Assembly: GCA_963765935.1 (NCBI GenBank)
Contig: CAVXXX010000001.1
Coordinates: forward strand, 620,001 to 684,000
Direction: 5' to 3'
DNA: 64,000 nt
Source: JAMXLG01 sp963765935
GTDB taxonomy: Bacteria; Vulcanimicrobiota; Vulcanimicrobiia; Vulcanimicrobiales; Vulcanimicrobiaceae
Every line of letters begins with the position of its first letter. Position 1 is the first letter of the stretch. Both the position numbers and the translations under genes were made by a program. Of this stretch, positions 34,719 through 43,331 are shown piece by piece. Under the pieces are notes generated by a model. The model was not told the DNA's origin. It saw only the letters and a list, made by a program, of their open reading frames with translations, and searched no databases.

Positions 34719-35282
34719 ATGATTTCGTCGAACGATCTCCGCAACGGCGTCACGGTCGTCGTTGATGGCAACCTATGGACCGTCATCGAGTTTCTGCACG
34801 TCAAACCAGGCAAGGGCGCGGCGTTTGTGCGCACCCGCCTCAAGAACGTTAAAACCGGCACCACCCTCGAACGCACGTTCCGCGCCGGCGAAAAGCTCGA
34901 GCGCGCCACGGTGGATAACCGCCAGATGCAGATGCTTTACAACGACGCCGAAGGCTTCCATTTCATGGATCAGGAGTCGTTCGAGAACTTCACCATCCAG
35001 CGCGACCTCATCGGCGGGCCGGCCGACTTTCTGAAAGACGGCATGGTCGTAGACGTACAACTCCACGAGGGCCTTCCGATCGGCGTCGATCTTCCGCCGC
35101 ACGTCGAGCTTCGCGTGATGGAAACCGATCCCGGCTTCAAAGGCGACACCGCGACGAACACCGGGAAGCCGGCGAAGCTCGAAACCGGCGCGACCGTTAA
35201 CGTACCGCTTTTTGTCAATCCGGACGATGTAATTCGTATAGACACGCGCGACCGTCGCTATATTGGTCGCGTCAATGCGTAA
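34719..35282 (+). CDS. efp: Elongation factor P
   Basis: EF-P relieves ribosome stalling at polyproline. The 187-residue protein has the three beta-barrel domains of the family. The loop that reaches the peptidyl-transferase centre is VKPGKGAAF with Lys32 at the tip, as in lysylated (EpmA-type) or other lysine-type EF-P, not the rhamnosylated arginine type. ATG 34719 gives the standard MISSNDLRNG start. It lies 26 bases after plsY. The Pro-rich envelope proteins in this window would be natural clients (inference). Confidence 0.95.
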   Translation: MISSNDLRNGVTVVVDGNLWTVIEFLHVKPGKGAAFVRTRLKNVKTGTTLERTFRAGEKLERATVDNRQMQMLYNDAEGFHFMDQESFENFTIQRDLIGGPADFLKDGMVVDVQLHEGLPIGVDLPPHVELRVMETDPGFKGDTATNTGKPAKLETGATVNVPLFVNPDDVIRIDTRDRRYIGRVNA

Positions 35283-35310
35283 TTGATGTAAGTCGGAAAG
35301 GGAGGCTCGC

Positions 35311-37257
35311 ATGAGCTCGAAGACGCGTTCGCTCCTCATCGCTTTAGCGCTCGGGGTGATCGCGGCCATCATCGGCTCCGCGCTTTTGCTCCTCCCGAAC
35401 GACTCCATCCCGCTCGTTCATCGCGTCACCGATCTTCAAACGCACTTCGCGGCCGTCGACAACGCGCAGAAGCTCGGCTTCGGCACGCCGTGGTACGATG
35501 ACACGGATAAGAAAACGGATAAGATCGTCGTGATTCCGATCGACGAAATTTCGTTCGGAAGCAAGATTCCCGAACTGCATCAATATCCGTATCCTCGGCG
35601 CGTCTACGGCACGCTGCTCAAGAAACTCGCGGCGGCCGGTGCGAAAGTGGCAGTCTTCGATATCGATTTCATCGAACCGCAAGACGCCACCGACGACGAG
35701 CTGTTCCTCGAAGGCATCAAAGCGATGCCGACCATTCTCGCCTTTACGCTGAACACGACATCGAACGGAAACATCGGCATCGAGATGCCGTATGAAAAGT
35801 TGGTGCCGTACATCAAGGGCATCGGAAGTTCGACGGTCGATGAGCCGGGCAACGTGATGCTCGGGCAGCCGATGGCGATCGCCACGGCGGGTTCCGGCAC
35901 GAACGCAAACCGGACGTTCTACGCGCTTGCGGCGGCCGGCGTGCAATACTACCTCGGCAAGAAACTCGATCTCGACAAGCTGCCCAAGGACGACGATGGC
36001 CGCTTTCTGCTCCTCGCGCCAACGCGCAGCGTTTTACAAAAAACGACCGATCACGGCGGCGTCATCGAAGAACATACACCGACCTTTACGTCGCAATTTC
36101 TTTCGTTCTCCGATGCATATGCCGAGCCCGCCGGCGATCTGCGCGACGTGGTCAAAGGCGCAATCGTCTACATCGGTAACACCGCGCAAGCGCAGGGCGA
36201 CTTAGTACAGACCGCGCGCGCGCCGAATTATCCCGGACTCTTCGCAAACGCACGCATGGCGGAGCAGTTGCTCAATGGCTGGTACATCACCCCAGCCCCG
36301 ATGTGGTTCAACATCGTCCTGATTTTCGCGCTGCCGCTGCTGATCGCGCTCTCCTTCAACTTCCTGAAGACAACGCTTGCGATCGCTTTTTCGCTCTTGG
36401 GCACGATCGTCTATGGTTACGCCAATCTCGCGTTCTTCGTAAAATCGCTGGTCTGGATCGACTTCGTCCACGTTGCGATCGCGATGATGCTCGCGACGCT
36501 CTTTGTCGGGCTATACCGGGTCATCGTGGAAGCATCCCAACGCCGTATGGTCACGAATCTGTTCGGCATGCACGTCAGCCCCGCTATCGTCAAAGACATT
36601 CTCTCGGCCGACGATCCGCGCGCGGGCCTTGCGCTCAAAGGCAAAAAAGTCAGAGCGACGATCTTCTATAGCGACATTCGCGGTTTTACGGCGATGTCCG
36701 AAACGATGACGCCGGAAGCGATCTATGCGCAACTCAACGAGTATTTTGAAGAGATGTGCGCAATCATCTTCCAGTATGGCGGCTACGTCGATAAGTTCAT
36801 CGGCGACTGCGTCATGGCGGTCTTCTCCGCGCCGTATCAGACCCCGGATGATGCGAAGAACGCCGTCCTCGCTGCCGTCGCCCAACAGAAAAAGATCAAG
36901 GAACTCGCCGAAAAGTGGAAAGCGGAAGGCAAGCGCGAGTTCACAGTCGGCATGGGGATTAACACGGGTGACGTCGTGATGGGTAATTTGGGCGCGAGTT
37001 CGCGCATGAACTATACGGTGATCGGCGACAACGTCAATCTCGCCGCGCGGTTGTACAATGTCGCGAAAGCCGGTGAAATTATCATCAGCGACTACACCTA
37101 TCAAGAAGTCAAGAATTTGGTCCTGGCGGAAGAGCGTGAACCGGTGATGGTCAAGGGTAAGAAAGATCCGATTTCGATCTACAACATCACCGACGTCAAA
37201 GAGAGCGTTACGCTTCCGGCCAATGGGGCATCCGCCGCAACAACGCAACCCGCGTAA
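35311..37257 (+). CDS. CHASE2 sensor adenylate/guanylate cyclase (class III)
   Basis: This 648-residue membrane cyclase has an N-terminal helix (8-28), a periplasmic CHASE2 domain (about 30-325: 'KIVVIPIDEISF', 'KVAVFDIDFIEPQDATDDE', 'RDVVKGAIVYIGNTAQ'), three membrane helices (about 330-400) and a class III nucleotide cyclase domain. Metal-binding Asp is in FYSDIRGFTAMSE (D455) and DKFIGDCVMAVF. The DNVNLAARLYN block and Lys of DKFIGD favour ATP as substrate, but this is not certain. A strong Shine-Dalgarno (AAAGGGAGG) precedes the ATG. It is followed by the TauE gene after nine bases. Confidence 0.92.
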   Translation: MSSKTRSLLIALALGVIAAIIGSALLLLPNDSIPLVHRVTDLQTHFAAVDNAQKLGFGTPWYDDTDKKTDKIVVIPIDEISFGSKIPELHQYPYPRRVYGTLLKKLAAAGAKVAVFDIDFIEPQDATDDELFLEGIKAMPTILAFTLNTTSNGNIGIEMPYEKLVPYIKGIGSSTVDEPGNVMLGQPMAIATAGSGTNANRTFYALAAAGVQYYLGKKLDLDKLPKDDDGRFLLLAPTRSVLQKTTDHGGVIEEHTPTFTSQFLSFSDAYAEPAGDLRDVVKGAIVYIGNTAQAQGDLVQTARAPNYPGLFANARMAEQLLNGWYITPAPMWFNIVLIFALPLLIALSFNFLKTTLAIAFSLLGTIVYGYANLAFFVKSLVWIDFVHVAIAMMLATLFVGLYRVIVEASQRRMVTNLFGMHVSPAIVKDILSADDPRAGLALKGKKVRATIFYSDIRGFTAMSETMTPEAIYAQLNEYFEEMCAIIFQYGGYVDKFIGDCVMAVFSAPYQTPDDAKNAVLAAVAQQKKIKELAEKWKAEGKREFTVGMGINTGDVVMGNLGASSRMNYTVIGDNVNLAARLYNVAKAGEIIISDYTYQEVKNLVLAEEREPVMVKGKKDPISIYNITDVKESVTLPANGASAATTQPA

Positions 37258-37266
37258 TCGAGGAGC

Positions 37267-38040
37267 ATGCGCTTAGCCATCGAGCTCTTCGCCGCCGCTT
37301 TTGTAGCGAGCGTGTTCGGATCGATGGTGGGTCTGGGCGGCGGCTTCATTCTCGTCCCGATTTTGCGTCTGTTCTTCGGCCTAGGTCCGGCAGAAGCAGC
37401 GGGCACGTCGCTCGCGCTCGTTACGGCAAACAGCGCGTCGGGCGCCTTCACGTACCTCCTACAGAAACGCGTCGACGTGAAGCTCGGTGTAATGTTTGCC
37501 TTGGGAGGCCTTCCCGGTTCGATCATCGGCGCAATCATGACAAGGCACATTGCACCACGCGACTTCGACTGGGCGTTCGGCATTTTTCTCGTGCTCGTCG
37601 CGGGCGACATGGTGATCAATGCCGCTAAGCGCGTCGGTGCGCGCATAGAGAGCGGGGTGGGGAAGCGCAAAGCGATGTCGTTCCGGGCTGCAGTCGGCAT
37701 CGGTTTCGTCGTCGGGTTGGTGTCGAGTCTCTTCGGTATTGGCGGCGGCGTAATCGTCGTTCCGTCGCTGCTGTACTTCTCCAGCCTTCCGGCTCACGCA
37801 ATCAGCGCCACGTCGCACTTCGCAATCGTGCTCACATCGCCGGTCGGACTGGCCGTTCATGGATTTCAGCACGACATTCGGATCGCGTATGTCGTACCGC
37901 TCGTAGCCGGCGGCTTGTGCGGCGGGCCGCTCGGAGCTCGACTATCGTTGCGGTTGAAGTCGCCGCAACTCTTGATCGTCGTCGGCGTTGCCCTGGTTTG
38001 CGTCGCGCTGTCGCTCGCATTACGGCACCTGATTCACTAA
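37267..38040 (+). CDS. TauE/SafE family sulfite-exporter-like permease
   Basis: This 257-residue inner-membrane protein shows the internal repeat of the family: GSMVGLGGGFILVPILRL near the N-terminus and 'SSLFGIGGGVIVVPSLLY' in the middle, each at the start of a half with four helices. Members export sulfite, sulfoacetate or related C2/C3 anions; the substrate here is unknown. GAGGAG lies just before the ATG. It ends convergently, overlapping the next gene by four bases. Confidence 0.88.
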   Translation: MRLAIELFAAAFVASVFGSMVGLGGGFILVPILRLFFGLGPAEAAGTSLALVTANSASGAFTYLLQKRVDVKLGVMFALGGLPGSIIGAIMTRHIAPRDFDWAFGIFLVLVAGDMVINAAKRVGARIESGVGKRKAMSFRAAVGIGFVVGLVSSLFGIGGGVIVVPSLLYFSSLPAHAISATSHFAIVLTSPVGLAVHGFQHDIRIAYVVPLVAGGLCGGPLGARLSLRLKSPQLLIVVGVALVCVALSLALRHLIH

Positions 38041-38687
38041 CGGCAGCGCTCGACAATCGGCCGCACGAGCGCGACGATAGGCGACTCTTCGCGACCGGTC
38101 ACGGACTGTTTCATCGCAATATCATATGAAGTATCCGGCGGCGCCGGCGATTGCGTTATGTCCGGTCCGCTGTTATCGACAATGCGGTTCTGGCGAACAT
38201 CCGGCGTGAGCGAGGCCGCCATCGGATTCTCGAAGCCTTCGAGCTCCGAGAGCGCCTCCGTGTCGGCTGTTCCCGAAAGCAGGTTCAACGATTCCGCCTG
38301 CTGATCGGCGATGTTAAGCAATCGCGCCCGCAATGATGAAAGCTCCGATGCCTCGACGGGATCCTTCGGTGAAACGTCCCCTAATTTGCCCAGCAGCCGA
38401 TGAAGCTTGATGTTGTTGTGCGCGACGCCATCGACAACGTTGGAGAGTCGCATGGTATCGAGCTCGACCCATGCACCGGCTCCCGAGATGTGCATCTTCG
38501 CCATGTCTTCGACAAGATCGCGTCCTTGATCGATCATGGTATCCTGCGCAATCAATCCGGCAACGACCGGCCCAACGATGTTGCGCACGGCATTGCAAAG
38601 GACGGACGTCTTCGTCGTCACGATAATGGGCGGCGGCGCTGAGGGTAGCGCTGCCGGTAGCGCGACCGCAAGCAGCAACGCTAGCAT
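38037..38687 (-). CDS. Exported hypothetical protein (216 aa)
   Basis: I do not recognise this family. The first 18 residues form a signal peptide (MLALLLAVALPAALPSAPPP). The mature part has a Cys (SVLCNAV), an N-terminal helical region with several His/Asn ('GVAHNNIKLHRLLGKLG') and a Ser/Pro-rich C-terminal half, ending CR. Two cysteines in the mature chain could pair. No catalytic motif is visible. The gene overlaps the tauE-like gene end by four bases in a convergent manner. Confidence 0.6.
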   Translation of the reverse strand: MLALLLAVALPAALPSAPPPIIVTTKTSVLCNAVRNIVGPVVAGLIAQDTMIDQGRDLVEDMAKMHISGAGAWVELDTMRLSNVVDGVAHNNIKLHRLLGKLGDVSPKDPVEASELSSLRARLLNIADQQAESLNLLSGTADTEALSELEGFENPMAASLTPDVRQNRIVDNSGPDITQSPAPPDTSYDIAMKQSVTGREESPIVALVRPIVERCR

Positions 38688-38721
38688 GGTGCCGACATCA
38701 TAACACGCATGAGCCTCTCCC

Positions 38722-38750
38722 TTGACACTAACGCGTGACGTGCGGGATAC
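38722..38750 (+). promoter_or_regulatory. Sigma70-like promoter upstream of decayed MFS gene
   Basis: TTGACA (38722-38727) is followed after 17 bases by GGATAC (or GATACG with 18), close to a -10 box. It sits about 10 bases before the ATG at 38761 and may be a surviving promoter of the pseudogene. Confidence 0.4.
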
Positions 38751-38760
38751 GTATCGGTCT

Positions 38761-39685
38761 ATGGCTACAATTGCCGAGCGCGAGGGCGTCTTTTCGTCGC
38801 CTCAATGAAGTTAACCCATTCGGCGCTTTCAACCGGTACGGCGTTCATCTGTGAGATCGTGCCGTTGTCGCTATTTTCTCTGGTCGGTGGCTCGCTTGCG
38901 GACCGCGTCGATCGCAAAACGCTGATGACCGTATGCGACGCGATCCGGTCTCGTCATCATCTCGATCTGCGCCGCCGCCTTTCTCGGTGGACAAGCATCC
39001 AGCATCCCGTACCTGCTCGGGAAAGAGCGTGCAACCGCGGCAATAGCGTCGCTAACCGCCGCCGAGAATACGAGAATTCTCATCACACCGGTGATCGGGG
39101 GCGCGATCTTCGCGTGGTTCGGGCCGTTGCCGGCGCTCGCGCTCAACGCATTTACGTATTTAGCATCGCGGCTGGGGTGCGTACGCCGTCATCATCCCGT
39201 TTTTGAAACGCGACTTCGGAGCAACGGATCAAGAGATCGGGCTGTTTTGGGGACTCGTCGCGATCGGCAGTCTCGCGGGTTCGGCGTTTGCCGTTCGCAA
39301 TGCGACGCGCTGGCCGTTCGGACGTGTCATTGCGATTGCATACACAATCGATGCACTCGTCTTCTTGCCGATCGTCTTCGTTCACAACCTTTGGGCGGTG
39401 GCATTCTTCTGGGCGTTAACGAGCGGATGCGTGATGTTTGAATTTTCGCAGATCGTCGGCTTCCGCATGCGTGTCACGCCTGAGGCACTCGTCGGTCGCA
39501 TGATGGGTGCAGTGCGAGTGTTTGTACTGGGCGGCACGGCGCCGGGTGTGCTCGCGCTCGGACGCCTTGTTCGTTTGGGTTACGCCGGCGCTGCGGGACG
39601 AGACGCGTTAGTCGCCCCGCTGCGCCTGAAGGTTCCACCTCGCGGGAAATCAACGCCGATTTGTAAAGAAACGGTTATTCATTAG
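38761..39685 (+). pseudogene. Decayed MFS transporter (MFS_3/enterobactin-exporter type)
   Basis: Several frames together resemble parts of a major-facilitator exporter: 'LTHSALSTGTAFICEIVPL' and 'GGSLADRVDRKTLM' (near 38810-38930), then 'SSIPYLLGKERATAAIASLT' and 'ENTRILITPVIGGAIFAWFG' in another frame, then 'LKRDFGATDQEIGLFWGLVA' to 'GRMMGAVRVFVLGG' in a third. A stop near 38806 breaks the beginning. About 100 or more residues between the middle and last blocks are missing. With two or more frameshifts and a deletion this is a true pseudogene. An efflux gene was probably lost by this lineage. Confidence 0.8.
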
Positions 39686-39730
39686 GACTAGAGTCCTACG
39701 GGACCCGCAAGTCCACGCATTCCCAACCCG

Positions 39731-39916
39731 ATGCTTTATGTACCAGGTGTTACGAGGTACAACGGAATGCACGACGCCCCCGACGATATGTGCGTCATCG
39801 AAGAATGGATGATCGAGCTGCTTGAAGACGATCGTCCCGTTGAGCACGCTTTCGCTCTGCAAGTCAGCGACGGACTCCACTGGATGTACCGCGCGTCGCT
39901 TATTCGTCAGAATTAA
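39731..39916 (+). CDS. Small acidic hypothetical protein (61 aa)
   Basis: No family recognised. The product is acidic (MHDAPDDMCVIEEWMIELLE) and ends in a Trp-containing stretch (GLHWMYRASLIRQN). The start could be ATG 39731 or ATG 39767. Five bases after its stop begins a good terminator, which supports a real transcript end here. There is no clear Shine-Dalgarno. Confidence 0.4.
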   Translation: MLYVPGVTRYNGMHDAPDDMCVIEEWMIELLEDDRPVEHAFALQVSDGLHWMYRASLIRQN

Positions 39917-39920
39917 AACA

Positions 39921-39947
39921 AGAAGCCCGGCGCGATGCCGGGCTTCT
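39921..39947. terminator. Bidirectional intrinsic terminator
   Basis: AGAAGCCCGGC (39921-39931) pairs perfectly with GCCGGGCTTCT (39937-39947) around GCGAT. It is T-rich on both sides (TCTTCTG on plus; TTGTTTTAATT on minus). It ends both the small ORF and fumC. Confidence 0.92.
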
Positions 39948-39970
39948 TCTGCGTATCTGTTGAACGCGCG

Positions 39971-41404
39971 TTACTTCGGATACGTCATCTCTTTGGGTAC
40001 GACGTACTTGTCGAATTCATCCGACGTAACGTGGCCGAGGGCGAGCGCCGCTTCTTTTAGGGTCGTTCCTTCGTGGTGCGCTTTCTTGGCAATCTCTGCA
40101 GCCTTGTCATAGCCGATCTTCGGCGAGAGCGCAGTGACCGTCATGAGCGATTCGTGCAGGTACTTCTTGATCACCGGTTCGTTTGCTTGAAGTCCTTCGA
40201 CTGCGTGCTCGCGGAACATCGTGCAGGTGTCGCGCAGCAAGTGGCAGCTGTGCAGGAAGTTCGCGATCATCACCGGGTTAAACACGTTCAGTTCGAAGTT
40301 GCCCTGTGAAGCGCCGAAGCTAATCGCCGTGTCGTTTCCGTAGACCTGCGCGACCACCATCGTCATCGCTTCCGACTGCGTCGGGTTGACTTTGCCCGGC
40401 ATAATCGAGCTGCCCGGCTCGTTCTCGGGCAGAACCAACTCGCCGATACCGGCGCGCGGTCCCGACGCCAGCCAGCGAATATCATTTGCGATCTTCATCA
40501 GCGCCGCAGCGAGCGTCTTGAGCGCGCCCGAGGCGAAGACGAAGTCGTCGTGCGATGCGAGCGCCGTGAACTTATTCGGATGCGAGCGGAACGGAAGTCC
40601 GGTAAGCTCGGCCAGCTTATGCGCCATACGTTCTGCGAATTCCGGATGCGCGTTGAGCCCCGTGCCGACGGCCGTGCCGCCGATCGCGAGATCGTAGAGA
40701 TGGTTATTCGCTTCGTTGATCGCAACGATGGCGCGATCGAGTTGCGTGACGTAGCCGGAGAATTCTTGACCGAGTGTGAGCGGCGTCGCATCTTGCAAGT
40801 GCGTGCGCCCAACCTTCACGAGGTCTTTCCACTGTTCGGCTTTGCGCTCGAGCGCATCGCGCAGCTTCACCACGGCCGGCAACATCTGGACGACTGCTTC
40901 CGCCGCGGCCATGTGCATGGCCGTCGGGAACGTGTCGTTTGAGGACTGCGACATGTTGACGTGATCGTTCGGATGAACCGGCTTCTTCGAACCCATTTCG
41001 CCACCGGCGATCTCAATTGCACGGTTTGAGATCACTTCGTTCACGTTCATGTTCGTCTGCGTGCCGGAACCGGTCTGCCAAATGCGCAGCGGGAAGTGCT
41101 CGTCGAGCTTTCCGGCGATAACTTCGTCAGCAGCTTGGACGATGAGCTTCGTCTTCTCATCGTCGAGTTTTCCGAGATCATGATTGACGAGCGCAGCAGC
41201 CTTCTTCAGCTGCGCCATCGCGCCAATCACTTGCTTCGGCATGACATCGCGCGGCCACGTGCCTTCACCGATGTCGAAGTGGATGAGCGAACGCGCCGAT
41301 TGCGCGCCGTAATATTTGTCTGCGGGGACGTCGATTTTGCCCATCGAGTCGGTCTCGACGCGCGTTTTCACATGCCCGTTGGAAGTCGTTTTGGTCGTCG
41401 TCAT
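39971..41404 (-). CDS. fumC: Fumarate hydratase class II
   Basis: FumC catalyses fumarate + water to L-malate in the TCA cycle; it is the oxygen-stable, iron-free type. The 477-residue protein shows the family signature GSSIMPGKVNPTQSEAM, the substrate-binding 'GSGTQTNMNVNEVISNRA', 'SSNDTFPTAMHMA' and 'GRTHLQDATPLTLGQEFSGY'. Length is slightly above the usual 460 because of an N-terminal Thr-rich stretch. It is monocistronic, ending at a bidirectional terminator. Confidence 0.97.
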   Translation of the reverse strand: MTTTKTTSNGHVKTRVETDSMGKIDVPADKYYGAQSARSLIHFDIGEGTWPRDVMPKQVIGAMAQLKKAAALVNHDLGKLDDEKTKLIVQAADEVIAGKLDEHFPLRIWQTGSGTQTNMNVNEVISNRAIEIAGGEMGSKKPVHPNDHVNMSQSSNDTFPTAMHMAAAEAVVQMLPAVVKLRDALERKAEQWKDLVKVGRTHLQDATPLTLGQEFSGYVTQLDRAIVAINEANNHLYDLAIGGTAVGTGLNAHPEFAERMAHKLAELTGLPFRSHPNKFTALASHDDFVFASGALKTLAAALMKIANDIRWLASGPRAGIGELVLPENEPGSSIMPGKVNPTQSEAMTMVVAQVYGNDTAISFGASQGNFELNVFNPVMIANFLHSCHLLRDTCTMFREHAVEGLQANEPVIKKYLHESLMTVTALSPKIGYDKAAEIAKKAHHEGTTLKEAALALGHVTSDEFDKYVVPKEMTYPK

Positions 41405-41483
41405 TGCCCCAATATCTTCGCGCTTTCGGGCCGGTTCCAGCCTGGACTTAGGTCGCGGAGAGGGCTTCCTTTAAACAGGCGCG

Positions 41484-42038
41484 CTACAGCGGGCGAGCGC
41501 GCTGTGCAGCCTTCAGTCCGTCGATCGTCGTACCGACCAGATCCATGCCGGTGATTTCGTAGATGCTGAGCGGGAAGCGCGGATTGAAGCGGCGTTTGTC
41601 GCAGCGCGGGCAGCTCGCCGGCTTGCCTGGTCTCTTCCGGCGCAGCACTTCGAAGGAACAATGCTCGCAGCGCAAGACGTATCGCTTGCTCGATTCATTG
41701 AGCGGCCGCACGTTGCCCAGATCGTGATAGATCGACGCCAAGCCGCATTCGAGCATCTTTTTCTTGAACCGCGGGCCGTGCCCGGTGTCTCGAAATTTTG
41801 CGTAGCACCACGCATGCACCATTTCGTGCAGCAGCGTCTCTTCCAACGCTTCGGGATATTTCTCGAAATGCTTCGGCGAGAGTTCGATCAGCAAGGGATG
41901 ACCGTTGTACGTGATGCGTCCGGCCGAATTAGAAAAGCGCGCGTTATAGCGGATTCGGCAATCGGGAACTTCACCGTTGAAGTGCTCGTAATTGAGACGA
42001 GCAAAAAGTAATTGCAGGTCGGCTTCCGATGGGCTCAC
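41484..42038 (-). CDS. SprT-like zinc metalloprotease
   Basis: This 184-residue protein has the SprT domain. Zinc ligands are H71-E72-x2-H75 (LLHEMVHAW) and a third His in GHGPRFKK (H87). A C-terminal zinc ribbon follows (CEHC and CPRC near 123-146). Eukaryotic SPRTN and some bacterial relatives cut DNA-protein crosslinks; the role of bacterial SprT is less clear. Its 5' end may overlap the divergent TPR gene, so the two could share a promoter region. Confidence 0.88.
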   Translation of the reverse strand: MSPSEADLQLLFARLNYEHFNGEVPDCRIRYNARFSNSAGRITYNGHPLLIELSPKHFEKYPEALEETLLHEMVHAWCYAKFRDTGHGPRFKKKMLECGLASIYHDLGNVRPLNESSKRYVLRCEHCSFEVLRRKRPGKPASCPRCDKRRFNPRFPLSIYEITGMDLVGTTIDGLKAAQRARPL

Positions 42039-42504
42039 GGATGAGTTTCTTCAACGCGCGTCCAAACGATTCTTCGTGCCAGAACCCTCCGGCCGCGGTC
42101 TTCCGCCGCGGATTTACGTCCCCATCGTTGCCGTCCTCGCTCTCGCTTTTCTCGGCGTGATGCTCTATCTCGTCGGCGTAGGCTTCGGCGTAACCGGCTC
42201 GGTCTTCGGAAAGGCGGCACCGGCAAACGCAACGCAAGCGCAAGCGCCGTCGTCCGGAACGAACGTTCAGGGCGGTGGTCCGCCCGCCGCGGTGATGGAG
42301 CAACTTCAGACTCTACGCGCGCGTGTTGCCGCGCATCCGAGGGATGACGTGGCGCTGACGCAGCTCGCCGACCTTTATCTCGCGGCCAATAAGTTTCAAG
42401 AGGCGATCCCGCTCTATAAACGCGCGCTTGCGGCCAACCCCCGCAACGTCGCGGCGCAGACGGGACTCGCGCAAGCCGAAGAGGACCTTCGCCAATCGCA
42501 ATGA
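41992..42504 (+). CDS. Membrane-anchored tetratricopeptide protein
   Basis: A 170-residue protein (from TTG 41992; GTG 42076 is an alternative that avoids overlap with sprT). One membrane helix lies near residues 41-64 (IYVPIVAVLALAFLGVMLYL). A Pro/Ala/Gln-rich linker and two TPR-like units follow at the C-terminus ('DDVALTQLADLYLAANKFQEAIPLY', 'NPRNVAAQTGLAQAEEDL'). Such TPR proteins scaffold envelope complexes (similar to CcmI or PilF in plan only). It overlaps the first M55 gene by four bases (ATGA), so the three genes are probably one operon. Confidence 0.7.
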   Translation: MRRAKSNCRSASDGLTDEFLQRASKRFFVPEPSGRGLPPRIYVPIVAVLALAFLGVMLYLVGVGFGVTGSVFGKAAPANATQAQAPSSGTNVQGGGPPAAVMEQLQTLRARVAAHPRDDVALTQLADLYLAANKFQEAIPLYKRALAANPRNVAAQTGLAQAEEDLRQSQ

Positions 42505-43331
42505 GGCTCTATATCAGCGCGGACATGGAAGGCACCGCCGGCGTTTGTTCGTGGGCGCAAGTCGATCCGAACAATGTCCATGAGTATCCGACGTATCGGC
42601 GTTACATGACCCGTGAAGTCGCGGCCGCAATTGCAGGGGCGCGCGAAGCGCAGCAGTGCGATGCGGTCGTCAACGACTCCCATTGGGATATGCGAAATCT
42701 CGTGTGGGACGAATTGCCGCGGGATGTTCGCGTCATCTCCGGGCGCAAGCCCCTCTCGATGGCGCAAGGCGCCGAACAACGCTTCGATGCAGCGTTTTTC
42801 ACCGGATATCACAGCGCGATCGGCGCATCGAATTCGGTGCTCGCGCACACCTATTCAAACGAAGTGATCTACAACGTGTATATCAACGGGAAGGCTTGTA
42901 CGGAGGCGCTTCTTAATGCCGCACTGTTGGGCGTTTATGGAACGCCGGTCGCGCTGATCACCGGCGACCGCGCGCTCATCGAAGCAACGCGCGCCGATCT
43001 TCCTTGGACGACCGGCGTAATCGTCAAAGAATCGATCGGATACTACGCCGCGAATTCGCTGACGCCCGCAGCAGCGGCCGATGCCATTCGCGACGGGGCG
43101 CGAGAAGCGATCGCAAACCTTTCAAAAGCGAAGCCGTTCACCTTCGAGCCGCCGATTGAGCTCGTCATCGAGACGGCCGGCGTCGAACATGCAGATTTCA
43201 TCGAACTGCTTCCGCGGTTCGAACGCAGCGGAGGACGCAGCGTGCGGTTCGTCAGCGACAGCTACCCCGAAGCGTTCAACGCATTCATCGTTGCCATGCG
43301 CCTCGGCGGCGCTGCGAATGTGCCCGCATGA
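42501..43331 (+). CDS. M55 family D-aminopeptidase, first copy (DppA-like)
   Basis: M55 enzymes are zinc aminopeptidases that release D-amino acids (DppA of Bacillus removes D-Ala from D-Ala peptides). The 276-residue chain retains metal ligands D8 and E10 (YISADMEGTAG), H61 (NDSHWDMRN), a His in FFTGYHSAIG and the Glu of CTEALLNAALLG. The C-terminal half is the oligomerisation domain. It shares about half of its residues with the next gene and overlaps it by four bases. Peptidoglycan-peptide salvage is a reasonable role (inference). Confidence 0.9.
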   Translation: MRLYISADMEGTAGVCSWAQVDPNNVHEYPTYRRYMTREVAAAIAGAREAQQCDAVVNDSHWDMRNLVWDELPRDVRVISGRKPLSMAQGAEQRFDAAFFTGYHSAIGASNSVLAHTYSNEVIYNVYINGKACTEALLNAALLGVYGTPVALITGDRALIEATRADLPWTTGVIVKESIGYYAANSLTPAAAADAIRDGAREAIANLSKAKPFTFEPPIELVIETAGVEHADFIELLPRFERSGGRSVRFVSDSYPEAFNAFIVAMRLGGAANVPA

